DNA of 64,000 bases, from the NCBI GenBank assembly GCA_001942185.1, contig MKJV01000145.1:62001-126000 (forward strand). The letters run 5' to 3'. The notes below the pieces were generated by a model, which did not search any database, had not been told where the DNA came from, and saw nothing but the letters and a program-made list of their open reading frames with translations. Of this stretch, positions 18,601 to 26,149 are shown piece by piece; position 1 is the stretch's first letter; every line of letters begins with the position of its first letter. This stretch comes from Pseudonocardia sp. CNS-004 (GTDB lineage: Bacteria; Actinomycetota; Actinomycetes; Mycobacteriales; Pseudonocardiaceae). A program made the position numbers and the translations under genes.

Positions 18601-20498
18601 ATGCCGCGACGTCCCCACCCCGTCGATGAGGTCCTGCCCGCCGGCAAGCTGGCCGTGTACGGGTTCCAGCACGTGCTCGCGTTCTACGCGGGCGCGGTGA
18701 TCGTCCCGATCCTGCTCGCGGCGCGATCGGCCTGTCCGACCGCGAGCTCGTCCACCTGATCAACGCCGACCTGTTCACGTGCGGGATCGCCTCGATCATC
18801 CAGGCCGCCGGGTTCTGGAAGGTTGGGGTGCGGCTGCCGTTGCTGCAGGGCGTCACGTTCACCGCGGTCTCGCCCATGATCGCGATCGGGCTGGCGGCCG
18901 GCGGCGGCACGGACGGGCTGCTCGTGATCTACGGCGCGGTGATCGTGGCCGGGCTCGCGACGTTCCTGATCGCGCCGTTCTTCGGCAGGCTGATCCGGTT
19001 CTTCCCGCCGGTCGTCACCGGATCGGTCATCCTCATCATCGGCCTGGCGCTGCTCCCGGTGGCCGCGCTGGACGCCGTGGGCGGCGGGTCCGACCCGCAG
19101 CCGGGCAACGCCCGCTACCTCGCCTACGCGCTGGGCACGCTCGCCGTGATCGTGGCGATCCAGCGGCTGTTCAGGGGGTTCATGGCCACGGTCGCCGTGC
19201 TGATCGGGCTCGTGCTCGGTACGTTCGTCGCCTGGCTCCTGGGCGACGCGCACTTCGACTCCGTGGGCGAGTCGGCCTGGTTCGGTGTTACCACGCCGTT
19301 TCATTTCGGGTGGCCGCAGTTCAGCTTCGCCGCGATCGTGTCCATGATCGTGGTCATGCTCATCACCGCGGTGGAGACCACCGGGGACGTGTTCGCCACG
19401 GGCGAGATCGTCGACAAGCGCGTCGGGCGCGAGGACGTCACCCGCGCGCTGCGGGCCGACGGCCTCGCCACGACGATCGGCGGCGTCCTCAACTCCTTCC
19501 CCTACACCTGCTTCGCCGAGAACGTCGGGCTGGTGCGGCTCACGCAGGTCAAGAGCCGCTGGGTCGTGGTCGCCGCAGGCGGGTTCATGATCGTGCTCGG
19601 GTTGCTGCCGAAGGCGGGCGCGGTGGTCGCGGGCATCCCGCACCCGGTGCTCGGCGGCGCGGCGCTGGCCATGTTCGCGACGGTCGCCGTGGTCGGCATC
19701 CAGACGCTCTCCCGCGTCGACTTCCACGACCACCGCAACGTCGTGATCGTCGGGACCAGCGTCGGGCTCGCCATGTTCGTCACGGCCCAGCCGGACGTGG
19801 CGACGGCGGTGCCCGGCTGGGCGCAGATCATCTTCGGCTCCGGGATCACGCTCGGCAGCATCACCGCGATCGTCCTCAACGTGGCGTTCCACCACGTCGG
19901 ACGCGGCCGCGGGCCGGCCGTGGCGGGCGCACCCGGCGCCGGCACGGTGCGGCTGGAGGAGGTCAACCGGATGAGTCGCGACGAGTTCGTCGCCACCTTC
20001 GGGCGGCTCTTCCAGGGCCGATCGGACATCGTCGGCCGCGCGTACGACCGGCGGCCGTTCGCCGACACCACGAACCTGCGCGCCGCGTTCCAGGAGGCCC
20101 TGTTCTCCGCGCCGCCCGCCGAGCAGCGCGAGCTGATGACGGCCTACCCCGACCTCGGGGCCGACACGGTCGCCGACGGCGACGAGGGCGAGGACTCCGC
20201 CCGCGACCAGGCCGCCGCGGGGCTGCACCGCCTCGCCGACGAGGACCACGCCGAGCTCATGGACCTGACCGCCGCCTACCGGGAGAGGTTCGGGTTCCCG
20301 CTGATCGTGTGCGTGCGCGACTCCGGCACCCGCGAGCGGGTGCTGGCCGAGGGCCGGCAGCGGCTGGCGAACTCACCCGCCCAGGAACACGCCGCGGCGC
20401 TGATCGAGATCGCGAAGGTGGCCAACCACCGCTTCTCCGACCTCGTCGCCACCGCCAACCCGATCGCCACCGCGCGGACCAGGGCGTTCGGACGATGA
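18601..20498 (+). CDS. Urate/xanthine permease fused to a UraD-like domain, one frameshift
   Basis: A protein of about 632 residues. Residues 1-440 are a nucleobase:cation symporter-2 (NAT/NCS2) permease: AVYGFQHVLAFYAGAVIVPI, PLLQGVTFTAVSPMIAIG, TTGDVFATGEIVDKRVG and GGVLNSFPYTCFAENVGLV. From about residue 460 a 2-oxo-4-hydroxy-4-carboxy-5-ureidoimidazoline (OHCU) decarboxylase-like domain follows (NRMSRDEFVATFG, RAAFQEALFSAPPAEQREL, AYRERFGFPLIVCVRD). The usual catalytic HPDLG reads YPDLG and the SxxEQ motif reads SARDQ, so this domain may be inactive. One missing base near 18721 breaks the N-terminus; restoring it gives LLAAAIGLSDREL. It leads the uraD-uraH-uricase operon and probably imports urate. 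Confidence 0.88.
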
Positions 20499-20976
20499 CC
20501 GTCGACGAGTGGAACGCCCTCGACCAGGCCGATGCCGAGCGGGAGCTGCGCAGCGTGTGCGCGGCACCCCGCTGGGCGCGCGAGGTGGCCGCGAGCCGGC
20601 CGCACCCCGACGTCGCCTCGCTGCAGGCCACGGCGGAGGTCGCGCTCACCGACGCCGACCTCGACGAGGCCCTTTCCGGCCACCCCCGGATCGGTGACCG
20701 GGCGGCGGGCGGGGAGTCGCGCCGGGAGCAGAGCGGGGTGGCGGGCGCGACGAGGACGTCCTGGCCGCGCTCGCCGCGGGCAACCGCGCCTACGAGGAGC
20801 GCTTCGGGCACGTCTACCTGGTGTGCGCCACCGGCCGCGGCGCGCAGGAGCTGCTCGACGTCTTGGAGGCCCGCCTCGGCAACGATCCCGCCACCGAGCG
20901 GGCCGTCGCGCTCGCCGAGCTGGCCGCGATCAACCGGCTGCGCCTCGCGCGCATGGTCGAGGGGAGTGGCACATGA
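20495..20976 (+). CDS. uraD: OHCU decarboxylase, one frameshift
   Basis: A stand-alone enzyme of about 160 residues that decarboxylates OHCU to S-allantoin, the third step after uricase and HIU hydrolase. Unlike the permease-fused domain it keeps the catalytic His in SGHPRIGDRAA and the SRREQSG motif. One base is missing near 20747; adding a C gives GVAGADEDVLAALAAGNRAYEERFG. The ATG overlaps the permease stop (ATGA) and its stop overlaps the next ATG, so the operon is tightly coupled. Confidence 0.9.
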
Positions 20977-21293
20977 GTCTGTCCACGCACGTCCTCGACG
21001 CGTCCCGCGGAACGCCTGCCACCGGCGTCCCGGTCCGGCTCGCGACGACCGGCGGCCACGAGCTCGCCTCCGCCGTCACCGACGCCGACGGGCGCGTCCG
21101 GGAGCTCGCCGCCGAGCTGCCGGCGGGCGACTACCGCCTCACGTTCGCCACGGGCGAGTACTTCGCGGCGGGCGGGCAGCAGGGGTTCTACCCCGAGGTG
21201 GTCGTCACCTTCACCGTCACCGACCCGGGGCAGCACCACCACGTGCCGTTGCTGCTGTCCCCCTACGCCTACTCGACCTACCGCGGGAGCTGA
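20973..21293 (+). CDS. uraH: 5-hydroxyisourate hydrolase (transthyretin-like)
   Basis: A 106-residue transthyretin-related enzyme that hydrolyses 5-hydroxyisourate, the uricase product, to OHCU. The N-terminus LSTHVLDASRGTPATGVPV carries the first catalytic His, and the C-terminus HHVPLLLSPYAYSTYRGS contains the diagnostic YRGS tetrapeptide that separates these enzymes from true transthyretin. It overlaps uraD and precedes the uricase gene by one base. Intact. Confidence 0.95.
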   Translation: MSLSTHVLDASRGTPATGVPVRLATTGGHELASAVTDADGRVRELAAELPAGDYRLTFATGEYFAAGGQQGFYPEVVVTFTVTDPGQHHHVPLLLSPYAYSTYRGS

Positions 21294-21294
21294 C

Positions 21295-22140
21295 ATGTCG
21301 ATCGTCCTGGGCGCCAACCAGTACGGGAAGGCGGAGAACCGCCTCGTCCGGATCTACCGGGAGACCGCGCGGCACGAGATCCGCGACGTCACCGTGTCGA
21401 CGGCGCTGCGCGGCGACTTCGCCGACGCGCACCTGCACGGCGACCAGGCCAAGGTGCTGCCCACCGACACGCAGAAGAACACCGCCTACGCCTTCGCGAA
21501 GGAGCACGGGCTGCGCGCGATCGAGGAGTACGCGCTCACGCTCGCCCGGCACTTCGTCGACGACGTCGAGCCGGTGCGGGGCGCGCGGATCTCGGTGGAC
21601 GAGCACGCGTGGGAGCGGGTGCCCGTCGGCGGCGATGGCCACGACCACACGTGGGTGCGCCGTGGGCCCGAGGTGCGCACCACCGTCGTCGACGTCTCCG
21701 CCGATGCCACCGAGGTCGTGTCCGGCCTGCGCGACCTGGTGCTGCTCAAGTCGACCGGCTCGGAGTTCCACGGCTTCCTCACCGACCCCTACACGACCCT
21801 CCCCGAGACCGACGACCGGATCATGTCCACCGCGCTCGTGGCGCAGTGGCGCTACTCCGGCCTGTCCGTCGACTGGGACAAGACCTGGGCCGACGTGCGG
21901 CGCATCCTCCTGGAACAGTTCGCCACCGTGCACTCGCTCGCCCTGCAGCAGACGCTGTGGGAGATGGGCCGTGCCGCGCTCGAGGCCCACCCGGACATCG
22001 CCGAGATCAGCCTCCAGGCCCCCAACAAGCACCACTTCGTCGTGGACCTGTCCCCGTTCGGCCTGGAGAACCCCAACGAGGTCTTCTACGCCGCCGACCG
22101 CCCCTACGGGCTGATCGAGGCGACGGTGACGCGCTCCTGA
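21295..22140 (+). CDS. Uricase (urate oxidase)
   Basis: A 281-residue cofactor-free urate oxidase that converts urate and oxygen to 5-hydroxyisourate and hydrogen peroxide. Conserved stretches include LGANQYGKAENRLVRIYR, VLPTDTQKNTAYAFAKEHG (active-site Thr), LKSTGSEFHGFLTDPYTTL, and NKHHFVVDLSPFGLENPNEV with the uricase C-terminal His/Asn signature. It is the last gene of the permease-uraD-uraH-uricase operon. Length is normal and the frame intact. Confidence 0.96.
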   Translation: MSIVLGANQYGKAENRLVRIYRETARHEIRDVTVSTALRGDFADAHLHGDQAKVLPTDTQKNTAYAFAKEHGLRAIEEYALTLARHFVDDVEPVRGARISVDEHAWERVPVGGDGHDHTWVRRGPEVRTTVVDVSADATEVVSGLRDLVLLKSTGSEFHGFLTDPYTTLPETDDRIMSTALVAQWRYSGLSVDWDKTWADVRRILLEQFATVHSLALQQTLWEMGRAALEAHPDIAEISLQAPNKHHFVVDLSPFGLENPNEVFYAADRPYGLIEATVTRS

Positions 22141-22150
22141 CTCGGCGCTC

Positions 22151-22300
22151 GCCGACGCACCCCGTGCCGGTCCGCGCGACCCGTCGACGGGGTGCGTGGG
22201 CGGAGGAGGGGTGCGTCGCCTCGCGCGTTCTCCGCCGACGCACCCCGGGTCGGTCCACGCCCCCCCGTCGACGGGGCGCGTGAGCGGAGACGGGGTGCGT
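22151..22300. repeat. Cluster of ACGGGGTGCGT direct and inverted repeats
   Basis: The gap after the uricase gene holds ACGCACCCCGT (22155-22165) pairing with ACGGGGTGCGT (22187-22197), then a second imperfect unit of about 55 bp beginning GCCGACGCACCCCG (22234), and another ACGGGGTGCGT at 22290-22300. The units begin 83 bp apart and each can form a hairpin. They may end the uricase transcript or bind the following XRE regulator. Function unknown. Confidence 0.7.
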
Positions 22301-22392
22301 GGGGCCTTCGCTGCGGGAAGGGGCCGAGCGGGATTCCCGCTGTCGCGTTCTCGTGTGCCACGATCCGTGATCGAGTCGGAGCGGGGGGTCAC

Positions 22393-23235
22393 GTGGGGCG
22401 GCACGAGGGATCGATGGTCCGCAGGCGGGTGCTGGCCCGCCAGCTCAGACAACTGCGCGAGCACGCCGGGCTCACCCTGGAGGAGGCGGCGCCGAAGCTG
22501 GACTTCTCGGTCAGCAGGCTGTCCCGCATCGAGAACGCCCAGGTCCTCATCGACGTCCACTGGGTGCGGGGCATGCTCGACCTGTACGACGTCGGCGGCG
22601 ACCGCTGGACCGAACTGGTCGAGCTGGCCAGGGAGGCTCAGCAGCCGGGGTGGTGGAAGGCATACGGGCTGGGGAACAACAGCTACATCGCCTTCGAGAC
22701 GGAGGCGAGGCGCGTGCACATCTTCAGCCTCGGCTACGTCACCGGGCTGCTGCAGACTGCCGACTACGCCCGCGCGCTGATGGTCGCGGTGCCGGTGCAG
22801 CGGACCCAGGAGCAGCTGGACAACGAGGTCGCCGCGCGGCTCTATCGCCAGCAGCGGCTCGCCTCTGCGGACAACCCGTTGGAGCTGATCACGGTGATCG
22901 ACGAGTCCGCGCTCCACCGGACGGTGGGCGGCGCCGACGTCCGGCGTGCGCAGTTGGAGCACCTCGTGACGCTCGCCGGGCTGGAGACCGTGGTGCTGCA
23001 CGTGCTGCCCGCGTCCGCAGGCGCGCATGCGGGGCTGGCCTCGGGGTTCACGGTCCTGGACTTCGGGGATCTGGGCGAGCCGGACATGGCCTACGTCGAA
23101 CACTCCCTCGGCGCCTTGAGTCTCGACAAGGCCGGCGACGTCGTGCGAGCTAAGCTGACGTTCGAGCGTGTGTTGTCCGATGCGCTCGACCCGGCCGAGT
23201 CCTTGGCGCTGATCCGTCGGCTGGCCGGGGAGTGA
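22393..23235 (+). CDS. XRE-family HTH regulator with DUF5753 domain
   Basis: A regulator of about 280 residues common in actinomycetes. The helix-turn-helix lies near residues 15-70 (LARQLRQLREHAGLTLEEAA, then DFSVSRLSRIENAQ), and the remainder is DUF5753 (YVTGLLQTADYARALM, NPLELITVIDESALHRTVGG, GFTVLDFGDLGEPDMAYVEH). It forms the usual pair with the following DUF397 gene; such pairs influence development and antibiotic production in streptomycetes. GTG at 22393 or ATG at 22414 are both possible starts; the ATG has its GAGGGA too close. It separates the two halves of the purine genes. Confidence 0.88.
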   Translation: MGRHEGSMVRRRVLARQLRQLREHAGLTLEEAAPKLDFSVSRLSRIENAQVLIDVHWVRGMLDLYDVGGDRWTELVELAREAQQPGWWKAYGLGNNSYIAFETEARRVHIFSLGYVTGLLQTADYARALMVAVPVQRTQEQLDNEVAARLYRQQRLASADNPLELITVIDESALHRTVGGADVRRAQLEHLVTLAGLETVVLHVLPASAGAHAGLASGFTVLDFGDLGEPDMAYVEHSLGALSLDKAGDVVRAKLTFERVLSDALDPAESLALIRRLAGE

Positions 23236-23256
23236 GCCCGCCCGAAGGAGAAGGCC

Positions 23257-23457
23257 GTGCGCGACGACGAGCTCCGCTGGTTCACGAGCAGCTACAGCGG
23301 CGGCAACGGCGAAGGGTGCGTCGAGGTGGCGTTCCTGCCCGGTGCGATCGCGGTGCGCGACACCAAGGACCGCACGCTCCCGCCGCACCGGCACTCGGCG
23401 GGGAGCTGGTCGGCGTTCCTGGCGGCCGTCCGTGCGGGCGAGTTCGACCGCAGCTGA
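23257..23457 (+). CDS. DUF397 domain protein
   Basis: A 66-residue protein with the family pattern WFTSSYSGGNGEGCVEVAFL, then AVRDTKD and SAGSWSAFLAAVRAGEFD. It starts with GTG after a GAAGGAGAAG site, 21 bases behind the XRE/DUF5753 gene, its usual partner. Some XRE/DUF397 pairs resemble toxin-antitoxin or regulator/anti-regulator sets; the role here is unknown. Confidence 0.9.
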   Translation: MRDDELRWFTSSYSGGNGEGCVEVAFLPGAIAVRDTKDRTLPPHRHSAGSWSAFLAAVRAGEFDRS

Positions 23458-24118
23458 CGCTGCCCCGCTCCCGCGCGGTTCACTCGCCCGCTGCGGCCCC
23501 AGGTCGGGGCTCGGGTGGTTCGACGGCCGGTGATCGATCCGAGATGCTGGGTTCTGCCCTCGCGCGGGCGCTCGGCCGGGTCTCGCAACGATCAAGGCAG
23601 CTTGATCGGTCCGACTCGCACCGGATCGCCCTCGGTGGGGCGCTCAACGCCGTCTCGGACCGATCACGACCACATGATCGGTCCGACCGGGGCCTCAGCG
23701 CCCTCGCGGTGGCGGGCGGGATGATGTCGCAACGATCAAGGCGTTGCCGGTGTGCCGGGCCGGACGGCGCGGTGCGCCGCCCCGCCGGGTTGCGCACGAT
23801 CATGGTCGACGACCCCTCGCCCCAGCCGGCCAACCGGGGCGTGATCACCGGAAGTGGTTGGAGCGCGCCAGACGTGACGCTGTGGCACCACTCCGGCGGA
23901 TCATGTGCGCGTTGATCGTCGACAGTGGTGGCGAGGCGACAGTTCTGTCGTCGCGGCACCATCGCCGGCGATCACGAGCCACCCGCCGCCGAGTCGGCCG
24001 CCATCGGTAGCGTCCCGGACGCGAGGGCGGGCGGCACCATCGTCAGGCGGCCTGCGGCCCGTCCACGGCCCTGATCGCCGACTGCCACCGGCCCGGTTCG
24101 GCATCGGCATCACTGCGG
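23458..24118. other. Non-coding region with repeated GATC-centred inverted repeats
   Basis: No convincing gene lies in these 660 bases. They contain a hairpin CGATCAAG-GCAG-CTTGATCG (23589-23608) and an inverted repeat with 12-bp arms TCGGACCGATCA / TGATCGGTCCGA (23655-23686). The 12-mer TGATCGGTCCGA recurs at 23603-23614, and TCGCAACGATCAAGGC occurs at both 23583 and 23727. The repeats share a GATC core. Purpose unknown; it could be a regulatory or structural DNA region or the remains of a repeat element. Confidence 0.6.
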
Positions 24119-24640
24119 CTACCGGACCAGGTCGGCGAGCAGGTCCTCGTGGGTCACCGTCCAGGCCGCGGGGCCGATCGCGGCGGTGAACTGCACCGTC
24201 TCGCCGTCGAACCACGGCCGCGCCCAGGGCAGGACCGTGCGGGCGAGACCCTGCATCGCCACGTTCTCAGGCAGGACCGAGCCGTGCAGTTCGGTGTAGC
24301 CGAGCTCCTCGGCGAGCGCGGCGACGGCGGTGAGCAGACGCCGTCCGACCCCGCGCCGCTGCCACGCGTCCACGACGGCCACGGCGATGTCGGCCGTGCC
24401 GTGCCCCGCCCCGAAGACCTGGGCGAGCCCGATCGGCCCGTCCTCGCGGGTCTCGGCGACGACGGCGGCGTTGCGGCAGCCGTCGACGTCGACGAGCCGG
24501 GCCCGCACTGAGGTGGGCAGGCGCGGCACGGGGGAGTGGAAGCGCAGGTAGCGGCTGCGCGGGGACAGACCGGCGAAGACGGCGTCCACGGCTGCCTCCG
24601 CGCCGGCCCGGTCCAGGGTGCGCACCACCGGGGTGATCAC
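24119..24640 (-). CDS. GNAT family N-acetyltransferase
   Basis: A 173-residue acetyl-CoA-dependent acetyltransferase. The acetyl-CoA-binding motif is DIAVAVVDAWQRRGVGRRLL (Q/RxxGxG/A form), preceded by AAVVAETREDGPIGLAQVF. The GTG start overlaps the stop of the upstream hydrolase (GTGA), so it is the last gene of a tetR-hydrolase-GNAT operon. Substrate unknown. Confidence 0.85.
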   Translation of the reverse strand: MITPVVRTLDRAGAEAAVDAVFAGLSPRSRYLRFHSPVPRLPTSVRARLVDVDGCRNAAVVAETREDGPIGLAQVFGAGHGTADIAVAVVDAWQRRGVGRRLLTAVAALAEELGYTELHGSVLPENVAMQGLARTVLPWARPWFDGETVQFTAAIGPAAWTVTHEDLLADLVR

Positions 24641-25503
24641 GCCGGCCGCCGTGCGGTGCGGGCGGCGGCGACGAACCGGACGGCCTCGTCGATCACCGCC
24701 GGGTCGCGCAGCAGCCTGCGGTGGCCGAGGCCCTCGGTCTCCAGCAGCCGGGCGCCGGGCCAGGCGCCTGCGACGGCGCGGCCGTGCTCGGGATCGAGCT
24801 CCCGGTCGGCCGTGTCGTGCACGACGAGCGTGGGTGGCACGGGTGTCGAACGGTGCAGGGACGGGACGTCGAACGTCTCCCACGGCAGCCCGACCCGCCG
24901 CGCGACCGCGCGTTCCAGGCGGGCCCGCACGCGCGGTCCGGCGCCGATCCGCTGCACGAACCGGTCGAGCACCCAGCGGGGTCCGCCGCCGGTGCGAGGA
25001 GGACGAGCGCGGACGGCCGCAGGCCCGTGCGCACGGCGTGGGCGACGGCGGCGGCGCCCATGGAGTGGCCGATCACCGCGTGCGCGCGCCGTGCCGGGCG
25101 ACGGCGGCGTGCAGTGCGTCGGCGAGCTCGGGGATCGTGGTCGAGCGCGGGCCGTGGGAGCCGGCCGGGGAGGCGCCGTGGCTCGGCCCGTCGAAGGCGA
25201 CGACCCGGTGCCCGGCGGCCACCAACGGCGCGACGAAGCCGCCGAGCTGCTCGGACCGCCCGCCCCACCCGTGCGCGAGGTAGACCGGCTCGCCCGCGCC
25301 CCACGCCACCGCGTGCAGCGCGCGCCCGTGCAGCTCCACCGGCGCGGCTTCGCCCGGCGGCAGCCGGGCAGGCGCTCGCGCGGTATCGCGGGCGGGAGGG
25401 TGAACCACATCCGGGCCGCCACCCGGGCCGCGATCGACGGGGCGAGCCGCTCACCCCAGGCAAAGGTACGAACGATCGTGCTATTTCTTGGCGACGCGGG
25501 CAT
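24637..25503 (-). CDS. Alpha/beta hydrolase, three frameshifts
   Basis: A serine hydrolase of about 289 residues once three single missing bases (near 25375, 25084 and 24980) are restored. Visible motifs are LAHGWGGRSEQLGGFVAPLV (oxyanion region), the nucleophile elbow GHSMGAAAV, the acid in LVVHDTADRELDPEHG, and the His near LLETEGLGHRRLLRDP. The ATG at 25503 is uncertain: a TetR operator-like sequence lies inside the first codons, and a later start is possible. It is followed by the GNAT gene with an overlapping stop/start. Substrate unknown. Confidence 0.78.
   Translation of the reverse strand: MPASPRNSTIVRTFAWGERLAPSIAARVAARMWFTLPPAIPRERLPGCRRAKPRRWSCTGARCTRWRGARASRSTSRTGGAGGPSSSAASSRRWWPPGTGSSPSTGRATAPPRPAPTARARPRSPSSPTHCTPPSPGTARARGDRPLHGRRRRRPRRAHGPAAVRARPPRTGGGPRWVLDRFVQRIGAGPRVRARLERAVARRVGLPWETFDVPSLHRSTPVPPTLVVHDTADRELDPEHGRAVAGAWPGARLLETEGLGHRRLLRDPAVIDEAVRFVAAARTARRPA
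25468..25483. promoter_or_regulatory. Candidate TetR operator at the hydrolase start
   Basis: ACGAACGATCGTGCTA matches, with one difference, the reverse complement of the sequence at 26116-26131 upstream of the TetR gene itself. Sharing a 16-bp near-palindromic motif at both promoters suggests autoregulation plus control of the hydrolase. This copy overlaps the first codons of the annotated hydrolase. Confidence 0.6.
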
Positions 25504-25525
25504 GCGGGCCTCCAGGGATGTGGGG

Positions 25526-26104
25526 TCAGGCGGCGGCGGTGAGGAGCGCGTCGAGCGCGCGGCGGGCGCGGTCGGCGGCGCCCGCGTCGGCGAGCAGGCG
25601 GCTCGCCAGGTGGTAGGACAGCATCACGCCCATCATGTCCTGGGCGAACTGGCGGGGGTCGGCATCGGGCCGGAAGTGGCCCTCGCCGATGCCGCTGGTG
25701 AAGACCGTGGCGAGCGTGTCGGCCCAGTCGCGCTGCACGCGCACCAGGGTCTCCCGCACCGGTCCGGGCTGGTCGTCGAGCTCGAAACTGGCGGCGACGA
25801 GCGGGCAGCCGCCCTCGAGGGAGTCCCACGCGATCCAGCGTTCGAACAGGTCCCGCACCCGCGGTTCGCCGCGCGGCGCCTTGAGCGCGGGTCGGATGAC
25901 GTCGTCGACGAACCGCTCGGAGCTGTGTTCCAGCACCTGCAGCTGCAGCGACTCCTTGGAGCCGAAGTGGGCGAACAGCCCGCTCTTGCTCATGCCGGTC
26001 TGGGTGGCGAGCGAGCCGATCGTGAGGCCGCCGAGACCGACGCGGCGCGCCAGTCGCCCCGCCTCGTCGAGGATGACCACTCGGGTCTCCTGGCCCTTGC
26101 TCAC
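25526..26104 (-). CDS. TetR/AcrR family transcriptional regulator
   Basis: A 192-residue repressor. The helix-turn-helix is LTIGSLATQTGMSKSGLFAHFGSKESL at about residues 27-53; the C-terminal part fits the TetR_C_6-like group (GGCPLVAASFELDDQPGPVRE, DPRQFAQDMMGVMLSYHLASRLL). It is first in an apparent operon with the alpha/beta hydrolase and GNAT genes. Matching operator-like motifs lie upstream of it and at the hydrolase start. Confidence 0.9.
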   Translation of the reverse strand: MSKGQETRVVILDEAGRLARRVGLGGLTIGSLATQTGMSKSGLFAHFGSKESLQLQVLEHSSERFVDDVIRPALKAPRGEPRVRDLFERWIAWDSLEGGCPLVAASFELDDQPGPVRETLVRVQRDWADTLATVFTSGIGEGHFRPDADPRQFAQDMMGVMLSYHLASRLLADAGAADRARRALDALLTAAA

Positions 26105-26115
26105 GAACCCATTTC

Positions 26116-26131
26116 TAGCACGACCGTTCGT
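26116..26131. promoter_or_regulatory. Candidate TetR operator upstream of tetR
   Basis: TAGCACGACCGTTCGT, 12 bases before the TetR start on the minus strand, is the reverse complement (15 of 16 bases) of the motif at 25468-25483. It fits an autoregulatory operator. Confidence 0.6.
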
Positions 26132-26149
26132 TCCGCGCCAGGTCGCGTG

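Noticed and set aside
23458..24118. A coding gene in the repeat-rich gap
   Set aside because: The open frames here have no start/ribosome-site support, no family resemblance, and are interrupted by hairpins.
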